IMG/VR virus record: IMGVR_UViG_3300037246_000953
Location: 1 to 30,315 of that record
Strand: one strand, 5' to 3'
Length of the DNA stretch: 30,315 bases
DNA from: a virus
Part shown: positions 15,801 to 22,929 of the stretch, one piece after another
How the letters are laid out: each line of letters begins with the position of its first letter
How positions within the stretch are numbered: position 1 is the first letter of the stretch
Translations under genes and position numbers: made by a program
The notes under the pieces: model-generated
Database searches by the model: none
The model's input: the letters and a program-made list of their open reading frames with translations, nothing else
Told to the model about the DNA's origin: nothing

Positions 15801-16056
15801 TGCCGTCACGGTAGACCTGATTGTCGATCCCGGCGAGGCGGAACGTCGAAGACTGCAGCGTAGGAGTGTAGAGAGACTGAACCCTCTGCTCTTGAAGTCC
15901 TGTGTACAGAGGGCTCTTCCCTGCGCGTAGGCCAACCGCTCCGTGCTCATCTGGCACGACGTTCTGAGCGTTCAAGAGCACCCCGTCTGGGGCGTTCGTG
16001 GCGTCAGCGTCTGGGTACCAAACCAAGCCGCTGGACTTCCTGAAGAGGGTCGGCAT
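12844..16056 (-). CDS. 1070-aa tail nozzle protein (T7 gp12/P22 gp10-like)
   Basis: The opening, 'SGLVWYPDADATNAPDGVLL' and then a 'GLRAGKSPLYTG' segment, follows the pattern I know for podovirus nozzle or tail-stabilisation proteins: an early 'P.G.l..lqNv....G.l..R.G' block leading into a beta-propeller. Many repeated beta segments follow, with bulky aromatic blades such as 'WRSRMFVLTKEGWLYPS' near residue 560. A short module at residues 723-773 (HTLHGYNTNDQVKIGG) is related to one in the 643-aa protein. The C-terminus (about 900-1060) is a further beta domain. The size exceeds T7 gp12 (about 790 residues), so insertions are likely. Its position between adaptor-like and fibre/ejection genes supports the call. 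One base separates it from the zinc-ribbon gene. Confidence 0.87.
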   Translation of the reverse strand: MPTLFRKSSGLVWYPDADATNAPDGVLLNAQNVVPDEHGAVGLRAGKSPLYTGLQEQRVQSLYTPTLQSSTFRLAGIDNQVYRDGKSFGVAFEGRGDISFGDDAYQAFMARGSTRKKFDGTTLNNWGISAPIYKAELDSVDAITTTVASFDSIEDPAVVINEGTSNFVNNFDDTANAALELIPDPATGRASVSKLFTNDQDFLDLGGGLGGPTDLFDVRVWLEEPRKVDKVSFMFGLGTGADPFVDDYFHFEFQIKNDGKVKLKDEETSALEAYRASTDRLLSSLTPQEITAVHSPEVAGSIVKRLTSLVGQSSFERPDSQHNSPAWGHFTVTRAQFKRVGKGSGRDWKTVRGFKVVYTCIPGTDDSLYLDDAGWTGGGSRSLTGAFRIGYRFARRFNDNNGNEIYTELSPMSPLSSEITLAQQTMQVTIPAASLQNKDAQVNQTWIYIYGGWLDTFYRVAVTAAVVSNAMTIDELTNPSGLGFGGAGERTRLATHGFTITQDSSVAPGVPVSAGNLDLVLTLRKSEIDALIENEVFEPGASGPPVNIIDVAGPWRSRMFVLTKEGWLYPSSQKRSSSFSVYHTIDLRKYGTPYWVIKTTGGIFVGCSEDIIRIAGSGTESNNHVQIDLHAEELNVANPPVDAAVTQDGNAILYRSADGPQIFSGATVSEIPFAGTSLLWRGYDRHGVEQLNVKAGRFRFAVDNHNLYMLAPEENGIEETSITVTSADGLATAAHTLHGYNTNDQVKIGGSLEDTFNGVHNITYLTDDTYTFPVAKGASPLAQGDLKAIKASDASSIWKFQPNLSPSQWSRLDYGGDSLLSIHREETGELLVGTATGEIWEIEAEGKDDGTPIFVNVLTPWQDDGNPMRRKDSADFQVHLDTAGVEGEVALFKDGLTSPTQTLTDMASDGPGVYRSSVEEFGTFLRAQLEFSGSFTTFLLHAFGLSYRPRPQQVMVMDTGHIIPPEGTDISWVTEVEIDTWSPADLLMKTFKDGVLFDTVTIPVTPNIRDVYRINTVRNTKGRRLRFVFVTTNSSGPFDQGFEPYGIRARHKGAGNMTELPFGSGDQGNV

Positions 16057-16057
16057 T

Positions 16058-16471
16058 CTAGGCCTCTAGGGTCTTCCGTTCTTCTTCTGTGGCTGTCTTG
16101 GCAATAGAGAACTGTGGTCGCCCTTCCTCTCGGAGCTTCGGGAGCAAACCGAGAAGAGTGTCGTTCCACTTTGTCAGAACCGGAGTCGGCATGAAATCAT
16201 CCAGTCTCTTTTGCTCGCGAGTCATCGTTCCACCGTTCTTGAGCATCGCTTCGTAGCGAGGATTGACCCTGTTGCAGCGAAACTTGTACATCTCCGTTGA
16301 GACATCGTGAACGATTCGAATTTCGGATTCCGTCTTCGTTCCGAAGAAAGCTGTTGCGACGTGACGCATCAGAAGTGCTCCAGGGCGAGTCGCTACTCCT
16401 CCGCAATAGTCGCACCACGGATCCCCGAACCAAGTGCTTACTGTTGCCTTACATCCCTTGCAGGCCGTCAT
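16058..16471 (-). CDS. Small zinc-ribbon protein in the tail operon
   Basis: A 137-aa protein. The N-terminal 25 residues hold two CxxC knuckles (C4, C7 and C20, C23), a clear zinc-ribbon. The rest is mixed helical with a basic centre and a Lys/Glu tail, and I know no family for it. It is wedged between the 688-aa fibronectin-type protein and the nozzle. It could be a small virion or assembly protein with a structural zinc site, or a nucleic-acid-binding factor. The ATG overlaps the upstream TAA (TAATG), so translation is probably coupled. Confidence 0.85.
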   Translation of the reverse strand: MTACKGCKATVSTWFGDPWCDYCGGVATRPGALLMRHVATAFFGTKTESEIRIVHDVSTEMYKFRCNRVNPRYEAMLKNGGTMTREQKRLDDFMPTPVLTKWNDTLLGLLPKLREEGRPQFSIAKTATEEERKTLEA

Positions 16472-18537
16472 TAAGCCCCCAGCTTTCCGATGATCTGCCT
16501 CTCGCCGTTGTCGTCAACAGTACGGATTCCCAACGTGCCACCTGTTGGAAGGGACTTGTACCAAGTCTGCTGCGTCGCAGTCTGATCGATCTTGAACGCG
16601 AAGCGCTGGAAGAGGAACTGCAGCTTTTCTCCATAACCAGAAGTGGATGTCGGAACAGCAGAGAGTTCAGAGTCTTCCTCAGCTACTGCCGGGAACTGGG
16701 TCCACACCTGCTGGCCCCTGCTGATGCTGTAGTCCGTGGTGGCTTCTGGCTGAATGGTCCAAGGCGAGGACAGCTTGACCACAAATGTTGTCCCGTTGTA
16801 GGCCACAATCGGACGGGACTGGCCCGCTCCTGGCCCAGAAATGAGACCAAGGATCCCACCGTTGTAGTAGTCGTCGTTGGCGTCTGCGCCGTCATCGAGC
16901 TTGGCCTCCTGAGGAGTCACATGGGTCTGAAGCGTCCCCTGCCTCAGGTTCTGGCTTCCCAGTGCCCCGCGAATGTCGAAGCCTGAGGCTCCACCGACGG
17001 CCTCGATCCCGTGTCCTGCCCCAATGCCGGTCGCAATGAAGCCGGACTCGTTCGTCAGTCCGCTCGCGTCCGCGTCGAACTGGCTCGTCTTCATGAGCGT
17101 GCGGACGTGAACCGAGAAGTCTCGGAAGATAGCGACCCCGTCCTGATCAATGAACTGAATGATCACATCCTCTCCGGTCAGTTCCGTCGTTCCGTCCACC
17201 ACAAGGCTGTAGACTGTCGTTGAGCCGATCTGAGTGATGGCGTTGTCCGGCTTGCCGCTGTTCGTGGTCTTCAGGACTCCATCGATGTAGATCAGAACAT
17301 CCAGCCCTCCAGACGTGTCTGTTGGGTGAAGACCAGGGAACACCGCAGTCGTCAGGAAGCGGTCACTGGAGTTTGTAGCAACATCCCGGTAGGAGAAGTA
17401 GACGTTCTTGTCCTCCCCCTGGATCGCGTCGTATTCGTAGATGTGCATCTGTGCCTCCTGGGCAGCAATCTCTTCCGGGCTGGCCGGAATGGTGAAGCTG
17501 AACTCATCCCCTTCAATGAAAGTCCAGACAGCCGGTGTTCCAGCTAGATCGTATCGTACTTCCAAGCGGAAGAAGTACTGTTGAGCCTCGGTCAATCCAG
17601 TGAGGACGACCTGGGTTCGCTCGCCGCCCGAATCGACGGTCGTTGGGATCCATGGCGTATCGTTCGCGTAGGGTTCCCCGGAATCAACGTCCCAAGCGAA
17701 TCTCCACTCGGCGTCCGCAAAGCCGTTCCTCGTGACGATGCCGTTGAGGTTGGCCCCACCGTCGTCTGAGACTCCGAACGCCCCTCCGTGAATAGTGCTA
17801 GCAGGCGTCGTACGAACGTCTGGGGCATCTGCCTCCGTTGTCGCGTTGGCGATACCCGAGTAGAAGTCCTTTGTCGGATTCGTTGTGCTAGCCCTGTTGA
17901 GATGAAGCCTGAACACGTACTCTGTCTGAGGAACCAGCCCTGTGATCGTTGTCGTCAGGATCGGCTGAGACACCTCTGACGTCCCAGAGAGAGACGAGGA
18001 TGTCCACGGAAGCCACGCGGAGAGGGGATCAGAGAGCTTCTTGTACTCGACCGTGACGTTCACGTTGGTCGAGAAGGTTCCAAGGTTGACGTTCCCGTCC
18101 ACATCAATGGAGAATGCGGCTTCACCGCTCAGGCTCGGAGTCCCAACCGTCGGAGCGATTGCGTGCGCCTTGACGACGACGGAGGGGTTCTGATCGCGCC
18201 ACACAAAGCCATTCAAGAAGAGGAAAATTGCCCTGTTTCGGAAGGTGATGCTCTGGTCGCAGCGCAAGTCCCTTGGGTCATCAAGGTCGAGCCACCGTCT
18301 GGCATGGCCGGGGCAGCTACCAACATATTTTGTCTGCTGGTCTTCGTTAGCAAAGGCGCTGTCGCTGTACTGAGCCCAGGAGTTGACGAGTTCCATGCAC
18401 CTCTGGTCACCGCACACGGTGCTGCCGCCTTGGCACCCCTTGTCGCTCTGGACCCTACGACGGGTAACGGTGGCTTGAGTTGTCCCAGTGATAGTTCCGT
18501 ACGTGATGATCCCGACGGCAGTAGAGGAAGTTCCCAT
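16471..18537 (-). CDS. 688-aa virion protein with Fn3-like repeats
   Basis: The N-terminus holds five cysteines (C35, C42, C47, C75, C93) in a compact Cys/Trp-rich domain, possibly metal-bound or disulfide-linked. Two fibronectin type III-like repeats follow at about residues 125-235 and 240-350, marked by the closing pattern 'LTGL.p.t.Y.FRL.v' (ITGLVPQTEYVFRLHL and LTGLTEAQQYFFRLEV). A third beta domain lies at 360-480. The C-terminal 200 residues include 'ISGPGAGQSRPIVAYNGTTF', a pattern I associate with phage tail and baseplate proteins. The likely role is a virion surface protein binding host or carbohydrate. It sits upstream of the nozzle gene. Four bases separate the upstream TAG from ATG 18537, without a strong ribosome site. 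Confidence 0.86.
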   Translation of the reverse strand: MGTSSTAVGIITYGTITGTTQATVTRRRVQSDKGCQGGSTVCGDQRCMELVNSWAQYSDSAFANEDQQTKYVGSCPGHARRWLDLDDPRDLRCDQSITFRNRAIFLFLNGFVWRDQNPSVVVKAHAIAPTVGTPSLSGEAAFSIDVDGNVNLGTFSTNVNVTVEYKKLSDPLSAWLPWTSSSLSGTSEVSQPILTTTITGLVPQTEYVFRLHLNRASTTNPTKDFYSGIANATTEADAPDVRTTPASTIHGGAFGVSDDGGANLNGIVTRNGFADAEWRFAWDVDSGEPYANDTPWIPTTVDSGGERTQVVLTGLTEAQQYFFRLEVRYDLAGTPAVWTFIEGDEFSFTIPASPEEIAAQEAQMHIYEYDAIQGEDKNVYFSYRDVATNSSDRFLTTAVFPGLHPTDTSGGLDVLIYIDGVLKTTNSGKPDNAITQIGSTTVYSLVVDGTTELTGEDVIIQFIDQDGVAIFRDFSVHVRTLMKTSQFDADASGLTNESGFIATGIGAGHGIEAVGGASGFDIRGALGSQNLRQGTLQTHVTPQEAKLDDGADANDDYYNGGILGLISGPGAGQSRPIVAYNGTTFVVKLSSPWTIQPEATTDYSISRGQQVWTQFPAVAEEDSELSAVPTSTSGYGEKLQFLFQRFAFKIDQTATQQTWYKSLPTGGTLGIRTVDDNGERQIIGKLGA

Positions 18538-18541
18538 CGGG

Positions 18542-18940
18542 CTACCTTGTCTTGAAGGCCAGAACCTTGAGCGTGCCGCCTGTTCCTAGATCGACCGCTT
18601 GGGTGAACAGGTTGTAGAACGTGCAGGTCACGGTGTTTGCTGCGGTCACCTGTGCGGTGAGTTGCATGTCCTCTGTGTCGAGATCGAACGACACGAGGGC
18701 GAAGTCGCCAAGCTCAGCGCCAGCGACCGTCACGTCTACGGACTGGAAGGAACCAGAGTCGATGCTGAGGAGAGCGGTCCAGGCGAACTCCGTGCCTGTC
18801 CCAGCCGCACCGACTGTCGAGAACGAGGAGAGTGAGATCGCGTGGCCGGGGAGCGACCCACCTCCTGGGTGAGTCTTGACGACCGCTCCGGTCCCAAGCA
18901 CCAAGTCCTGCGCCATCCAAGTTTCAACGATGATTGCCAT
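18542..18940 (-). CDS. Small beta-sandwich virion protein
   Basis: A 132-aa protein. The C-terminal half contains 'LGDFALVSFDLDTEDMQLTA' followed by 'VTAANTVTCTFYNL'. To my recollection this is a common end domain of phage head-fibre and tail proteins (pattern 'vtGaalGD.v.vs...d..gl.l.a.vtaantV.v...N.tg..vdl..gtl.v.v'). The N-terminal half is Gly/Ser-rich and also beta. No cleavage signal or membrane segment is present. It lies between an adaptor-like gene and the Fn3-like gene. A decoration or fibre-tip role fits best. The ATG is preceded by GGGGGTAGGA overlapping the upstream stop. Confidence 0.85.
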   Translation of the reverse strand: MAIIVETWMAQDLVLGTGAVVKTHPGGGSLPGHAISLSSFSTVGAAGTGTEFAWTALLSIDSGSFQSVDVTVAGAELGDFALVSFDLDTEDMQLTAQVTAANTVTCTFYNLFTQAVDLGTGGTLKVLAFKTR

Positions 18941-18943
18941 TTC

Positions 18944-20023
18944 CTACCCCCTGAAGGGACGCGTGTATCCGAAGTCAGACGGGAATCGCTCCAAGTACGA
19001 GTCGAGCTTGCCCAGCCGGCGCTGGCCCATTCCGAAGGCCCGCTCCTTCAACATATCAGCCACGCGCTCCTTGATCCTGTTCCGACCCATGTCGTAGCGC
19101 ATCCTGTAGTGATCCGAGAGAGTCTTGTCTTCCCCCTCGCCTGGGGTCGAGTAGGCACGGTGGAGCGCCCACCATTCGACGTACCTGACGGCTCGGTTCG
19201 GGATCTCGAACGCGTGCGCTGACAGCGAAGCTCCCAAACGAAAGAACTCAACTCTGGTTGCGTTCTGGTCTGGAGTGATTCTCTTGATTCCACCGTATTC
19301 CTGAGACGACGCCATGAAGTGCTGCGGAAGCGAACGGATACCACCGTAGGTTCCGAGAATGACCTCCTCGTCGTAGTCGTACGACGTGATCCTTCGAAGC
19401 CCGCCGTAGAGTCCAGTGATCGTCTCCGGCTCGATTGTCGCGGTTGGAACCCCGACGACTCTGAAGGCGAAGAGCCCGTCCTGATCCTGGCTGTAAGAAA
19501 AAACACCTCCGGTTTCTGTCGGGTAAATGTTCCGGCTCTTCCTCAGGTAGCGAGCGTTCTCCGGCTGCAAGCGAAGCCAGTCGTGTGTCACTCGTGATAC
19601 AGAAGCGAATCCTTCAGGCAAGAACCAAGTGGTCGTGCTCGTTGCTGGTTCGTCAGTGGTCGTGAAGAAGTTGGCCTCGTCTGGAGACGTGTGGTTCGCT
19701 GGCCCAGGCACAGGATAAGGTGATCCCTGATTAAGGTAGTCCCGGTCGGACTCCTTCGTGAAGTTGAATTGCCTCAGGATCGGCCAGTCGGTCATGTACT
19801 CTCTCTCGAACGGACGAGTGTAGTTTCCGGTCATCGGCTGGCGGTCGAACATCACCATGTCGAAGAGGCACTCAGACTCACGGCACAGCTTGTCGTAGCC
19901 GTCCTGAACGAAGTCTTGGATCTGGTCACGAGCCCAAACGTCACCAGTCTCGTCGTCCAACTGGCGCATCACTCGGTTCGTGGACTCATCGAACGTGATC
20001 GGTGTCTGGACGTTGACTGCCAT
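18944..20023 (-). CDS. 359-aa head-tail adaptor-like protein
   Basis: The N-terminus reads 'VWARDQIQDFVQDGYDKLCR', which fits the opening helices of podovirus head-tail adaptors and connectors (I-x-x-x-V-x-x-G-Y-x-x-L). The middle is beta-rich with many Arg and Tyr. The C-terminus (about 270-340) is helical and basic, with 'AVRYVEWWALHRAYS' followed by a 'DHYRMRYDMGRNRIKERV' helix; such a closing helix pair is common in this protein class. The TAA of the preceding adaptor-like gene overlaps the ATG (TAATG), so two similar helical adaptors are translated together. One could be the gp11-type adaptor and the other a second gatekeeper. I cannot assign which. Confidence 0.84.
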   Translation of the reverse strand: MAVNVQTPITFDESTNRVMRQLDDETGDVWARDQIQDFVQDGYDKLCRESECLFDMVMFDRQPMTGNYTRPFEREYMTDWPILRQFNFTKESDRDYLNQGSPYPVPGPANHTSPDEANFFTTTDEPATSTTTWFLPEGFASVSRVTHDWLRLQPENARYLRKSRNIYPTETGGVFSYSQDQDGLFAFRVVGVPTATIEPETITGLYGGLRRITSYDYDEEVILGTYGGIRSLPQHFMASSQEYGGIKRITPDQNATRVEFFRLGASLSAHAFEIPNRAVRYVEWWALHRAYSTPGEGEDKTLSDHYRMRYDMGRNRIKERVADMLKERAFGMGQRRLGKLDSYLERFPSDFGYTRPFRG

Positions 20024-20715
20024 TACCTTCTCACTCCCATCCCGCTGAGAGTCCTGCGGGCGCCCATGCGAGGCACCTTGTCTCTCCTCATTCGGTTCTT
20101 CGAGAGATCCTTAAGCTCCCCCTCGTGGCTCTGGTATCTAACCCAGTGCTCCATAGCCTTTTGGGACTCCTTCTTCTGAACGAGCAAGGCGTACATCATG
20201 TAGTGTTCGATGGCCGTCGAGAAATCGGGAGGAAGGTTGGCTGCAACAGTCAGGCCTGTGACCAGACCGCCCTTCTCCTCTACGTGCGGAAGCTGCGAAA
20301 CGTAGTGGATACGAAGAGGACTGTTGTCGGTTCCAGGGACTGGGTAGGTTCCCAGGAAGTAAATGCCACGCGTCCACCACCAACGAGACTCGTTGTCAGG
20401 CTTGTTCTCCCACTGACGACCGAGGGTGTCGTCAAGATCACGCACGGTGACTGGGTGGAGCCACCGCTCGCTGCTTGGGTTCCAGATTGCAGTGATGCGG
20501 AGAACGTCAGGCGGGAGATATCCGCGAAGGTCGGAGTACGCAGCCCACTTCCTGCGCTTGATCGTGACGTAGTTCTCGTTGACCTCTGTCGCCTCGCTCA
20601 GTTCATCGAGCGCGTCGTTGTAGGCAAGAACAAGATCGGCAGTCGCGAAGAATCGGTTGTCTGGATCCTCAAGGCGAATCAACACCCTGTCGATGATCTG
20701 CTGCGCGGTGTCCAT
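20023..20715 (-). CDS. 230-aa head-tail adaptor-like protein
   Basis: Residues 3-45 read as two helices, 'AQQIIDRVLIRLEDPDNRFF' then 'LAYNDALDELSEAT', the usual start of phage head-tail adaptor proteins (gp11/gp4 class). A beta middle part with 'LPPDVLRITAIWN' and 'LRIHYVSQLP' follows. A C-terminal helix with 'LPPDFSTAIEHYMMYALLVQ' matches the pattern 'lp..y..al..yv...ly.kk'. The basic tail (RRDKVPRMGARR) may contact DNA or the portal. It would sit at the portal-tail junction. The upstream Pro/Gln-rich gene ends 15 bases before, and the downstream adaptor overlaps by one base. The ribosome site is weak (GGGTGGG). Confidence 0.84.
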   Translation of the reverse strand: MDTAQQIIDRVLIRLEDPDNRFFATADLVLAYNDALDELSEATEVNENYVTIKRRKWAAYSDLRGYLPPDVLRITAIWNPSSERWLHPVTVRDLDDTLGRQWENKPDNESRWWWTRGIYFLGTYPVPGTDNSPLRIHYVSQLPHVEEKGGLVTGLTVAANLPPDFSTAIEHYMMYALLVQKKESQKAMEHWVRYQSHEGELKDLSKNRMRRDKVPRMGARRTLSGMGVRR

Positions 20716-20730
20716 CGAGGCCCACCCTAT

Positions 20731-21198
20731 CTACCGACCACCGAGGAGCTTCATCAACATGTCAGCGATGCCGCTTTGACCTTGGGCTGGAATGGCCCCT
20801 GGCTGTGAAGCCTCATAGCCGGGTAGCCCCTGCGGACCCATCATCTGATTGTACTTGTCAGCGCCCTGTCCGATGCTCGCCTGGAGTTGCTGCTCTGGGG
20901 TGAGTTGGGCGCCGATGCCCTGAAGCTCCTGAACCTGACCAGGGACTTCAAACTGGGAGATGTTCTGTGGCGGCTGGTCCGGCGCTACTGCCACTGGCTG
21001 CTCCTGCGGCGGTGGCGCCTGCGTTGGGTCCGGTTGTGGCTGCTCCTGTGGAGGGCAGAGCGACGTGTCCTGCGGGTTGGCCGCGCAGTACGCTGCCAAT
21101 TCTGGAGACTGACCACCTACGCCTAGACCGCCTCCCACCTGTGCTCCCGCCTGTGCGCCTGCCGCGTTGCCAAGCATTTGTGTGATTGGGCTACCCAT
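20731..21198 (-). CDS. Pro/Gln-rich small protein of unknown function
   Basis: A 155-aa protein with a Gly/Ala-rich start (residues 1-30), a low-complexity Pro/Gln/Asp region at 45-85 (QEQPQPDP, APPPQEQP), and Gln/Leu-rich helices near 95-120. It is probably mainly disordered, with two cysteines (C38 and C48). I do not recognise a family. Disordered Gln/Pro-rich proteins near adaptor genes may be assembly chaperones or scaffolds, but nothing in the sequence proves it. AAGGAGAA upstream of ATG 21198 lies inside the 37-aa gene, whose stop overlaps this start (ATGGGTAG). Confidence 0.8.
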   Translation of the reverse strand: MGSPITQMLGNAAGAQAGAQVGGGLGVGGQSPELAAYCAANPQDTSLCPPQEQPQPDPTQAPPPQEQPVAVAPDQPPQNISQFEVPGQVQELQGIGAQLTPEQQLQASIGQGADKYNQMMGPQGLPGYEASQPGAIPAQGQSGIADMLMKLLGGR

Positions 21199-21304
21199 TG
21201 CTGTTCTCCTTCTTCTTCGCTTTCTTTAGTGTCTCGGTAGCGATCTGTTTCCGAGCCGTCTTCTCTTTGCGATCACGTTCCCGCCGGGCCTTGCTTCGAC
21301 CCAT
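21191..21304 (-). CDS. 37-aa strongly basic micro-protein
   Basis: A very short frame, ATG at 21304 to TAG at 21191. More than half of its residues are charged, mostly Lys and Arg (SKARRERDRKEKTARKQ at the start and a KKAKKKE tail). It is probably one helix. It exactly fills the space between the holin-like gene, whose TGA overlaps its ATG by one base (TGATG), and the Pro/Gln-rich gene, which it overlaps by eight bases. That fit, plus a GAAGAAG site upstream, supports a real gene. The ribosome site is weak. It could be a nucleic-acid-binding peptide or merely a coupling peptide. Confidence 0.6.
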   Translation of the reverse strand: MGRSKARRERDRKEKTARKQIATETLKKAKKKENSNG

Positions 21305-21498
21305 CAGCTACTTCTTCTGTGTCCTCGAACGAGAGGCTCCTTTGGTGGCTGCTGACGGATGAGCGCCAGAGATGTAGCTGCAGCCGCCACGGAAGCCGCC
21401 ATGTACTCGGCTCCAGTCAGGCCACCTTCGAACAATGGCCCCAGGGTGCCACCAAAAGCGACAGCCGACGCCAACAGCATTTCCAGTGCAAGTCTCAT
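21304..21498 (-). CDS. Small two-segment membrane protein, holin candidate
   Basis: A 64-aa protein with two hydrophobic stretches, about residues 2-18 (LALEMLLASAVAFGGTL) and 27-43 (GAEYMAASVAAAATSLAL), joined by a short FEGGLTG loop, and a basic tail RQQPPKEPLVRGHRR. Small phage holins have this form: two helices, a tight turn and a charged C-terminus. The gene lies close to lysozyme and hydrolase genes. ATG 21498 is preceded by GGAGG; a longer in-frame start at 21549 lacks one and would put charged residues before the first helix. A head-associated membrane protein is an alternative. Confidence 0.8.
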   Translation of the reverse strand: MRLALEMLLASAVAFGGTLGPLFEGGLTGAEYMAASVAAAATSLALIRQQPPKEPLVRGHRRSS

Positions 21499-21520
21499 GT
21501 TGTCCTCCTGCTTAGCCAGA

Positions 21521-21814
21521 TTACCACTCGAAGGCCACCTGCGCCCCACCAGAGAAGTCCCCAGCGTGCGAGCGCTCCACGATCAGCCCCATGGACCAGT
21601 TGTTGTTCAGGCGTGCAGCCATGACCGCTACTGCCTTGTCTTGGTCCAGACGGACGTTGAGAACAGCGCCCTTCTTGTCAGGGCCGACAGCCATCAGCGC
21701 GTCGTTGATGTGCTTCTGGATCGTGCTATCGCTGAAGAGGCGAACCTCCTGAGTCAATCCACTGCCGAGTGGGATCCGCTTCCTTACCAGCATGTCCGTC
21801 AGATGTGTGCTCAC
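21521..21814 (-). CDS. 97-aa hypothetical protein with GTG start
   Basis: The protein is mostly alternating beta and helix. Its centre reads 'KGAVLNVRLDQDKAVAVMAA', followed by 'NNNWSMGLIVE', with no signal, membrane helix or cysteine. I know no family. I choose GTG 21814 because GGAGG lies seven bases before it and because its GTGA overlaps the stop of the lipoprotein gene, exactly as at other junctions here. A longer ATG start at 21832 would place the ribosome site inside the gene. It lies between the lipoprotein and holin-like genes, so it may be an envelope accessory gene. Confidence 0.78.
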   Translation of the reverse strand: MSTHLTDMLVRKRIPLGSGLTQEVRLFSDSTIQKHINDALMAVGPDKKGAVLNVRLDQDKAVAVMAARLNNNWSMGLIVERSHAGDFSGGAQVAFEW

Positions 21815-22929
21815 CAGTCTGCCTCCGCGCATGTCCGGCCATCCTCGGTACAGGTCTTGACGTGACCGTGGCAGGCCGCTTGTGCTCTGTTACCTTCCTT
21901 CGGTTCGATAGACTGCCCATCGCACCACCACTGCTGAGCGCCGATATGCTTCGCCTCGCACGGTGGACGCTCTGGATCGCCCTCGTTACGCAGGGGGCAC
22001 CATGTTCGGTTTGTGAAGCCCGCCTCTGTGCAGTACTCGAAGCTCTTCACTCTGTAGGTTGAGTCCCACAGTTGTCCGTGCTCCTTCATCTTGAACTCAG
22101 ACTGGAGCCCTGTTGGATCCGGGTCCGTGCAGACGCCATCGCCAGGAGGAGGATCAACCGGTGGAGGATCGACGGGTGGAGGAGCCGTGTTTACGTGGCA
22201 GCCGACGTACTTCCCGAAGCCGCTGTTCGTCCAGCCGCCATCACCAAAGAAGACTGTGTGGTTCTCTTCCCAGCGACCGTCGTTGCGGAGGATGAACACC
22301 GCTTCGATTCCGCCGAAGGCGCACAGCCCTTCGTTCTGCTCGATCAGCTTGGCAGCGAGCGTCTTCAGGTTCTCCTGCGGGTCGTTGCCCGTGAGGTCGC
22401 CCAGGGTGGTGGTAGCCACCTTGACGCGGGTACGGAACACCTGACTGCAGCCAGTAGAAGGGACCAGGGTGGACTCGACGTCCTTGCAGACGCCGGGTTC
22501 GGGAACCGGACAGCCGATCCAAGCATGACCCAGCCAGCAATCGCAGGTGTCATCCAACGGCTGGATCGTCCCTCCCCTGTCGGTGAAGCTCTGGCACTGA
22601 GGCTGAGGAAGCTCAGGAGGGGGCTCTACGGGGCAGTCAGCGGCCTTCTCGCAGTGCTTGGGGTCGAGCGTCGGGTTGTGGATGCAGTCGCCGCAGGTCA
22701 TGCCCTCGACGTGGCACCAAGGCAGTCCCTGGTCAATCAAGGCCTGACAGGACTCCGAATACGGAGGATCCACTGGCGGCGGCGTCGGCTCCACTGGAGG
22801 CTGCCCGCCGCCAGGAGGAAAGGAGCCACAACCGATGATGGTGCCCCCGATCACCATACAAACGGCGAGAATGAGCACTACCCAGAAAGCCCGAGCCCAG
22901 CGTGGCTCTTCGTACCAGTGATTTCTCAT
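21811..22929 (-). CDS. Cys-rich phage lipoprotein of unknown function
   Basis: A 372-aa protein with one hydrophobic segment (about residues 14-33: FWVVLILAVCMVIGGTIIG) ending in a lipobox I-I-G-C34, so acylation at C34 is expected. A Pro-rich stalk (PPGGGQPPVEPTPPPVDPP) follows, then a Cys-rich domain with CxxC (TCGDC), CDCW and many other cysteines, about 20 in all. A second Pro linker near residue 250 (PPPVDPPPVDPPPGD) separates the C-terminal part. The sequence would stand in the periplasm or outer surface with many disulfides. I know no family. It is too long for a standard outer-membrane spanin. Superinfection exclusion or envelope blocking is possible. ATG 22929 is set by AAGGAGAG and by an ATGA overlap with the upstream hydrolase gene. 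Confidence 0.85.
   Translation of the reverse strand: MRNHWYEEPRWARAFWVVLILAVCMVIGGTIIGCGSFPPGGGQPPVEPTPPPVDPPYSESCQALIDQGLPWCHVEGMTCGDCIHNPTLDPKHCEKAADCPVEPPPELPQPQCQSFTDRGGTIQPLDDTCDCWLGHAWIGCPVPEPGVCKDVESTLVPSTGCSQVFRTRVKVATTTLGDLTGNDPQENLKTLAAKLIEQNEGLCAFGGIEAVFILRNDGRWEENHTVFFGDGGWTNSGFGKYVGCHVNTAPPPVDPPPVDPPPGDGVCTDPDPTGLQSEFKMKEHGQLWDSTYRVKSFEYCTEAGFTNRTWCPLRNEGDPERPPCEAKHIGAQQWWCDGQSIEPKEGNRAQAACHGHVKTCTEDGRTCAEADW
21822..21826 (-). promoter_or_regulatory. Ribosome binding site for GTG start at 21814
   Basis: A perfect GGAGG sits seven bases before GTG 21814. It decides between that start and the ATG at 21832, which would lie upstream of the site. Confidence 0.7.
22144..22184 (-). 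repeat. Short tandem repeat encoding a PPPVD linker
   Basis: About three imperfect copies of a unit near 18 bases (ggtggaggatc type) encode PPPVDPPPVDPPP in the second proline linker of the lipoprotein. Such runs gain and lose units by slippage, so linker length may vary between relatives. Confidence 0.65.
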
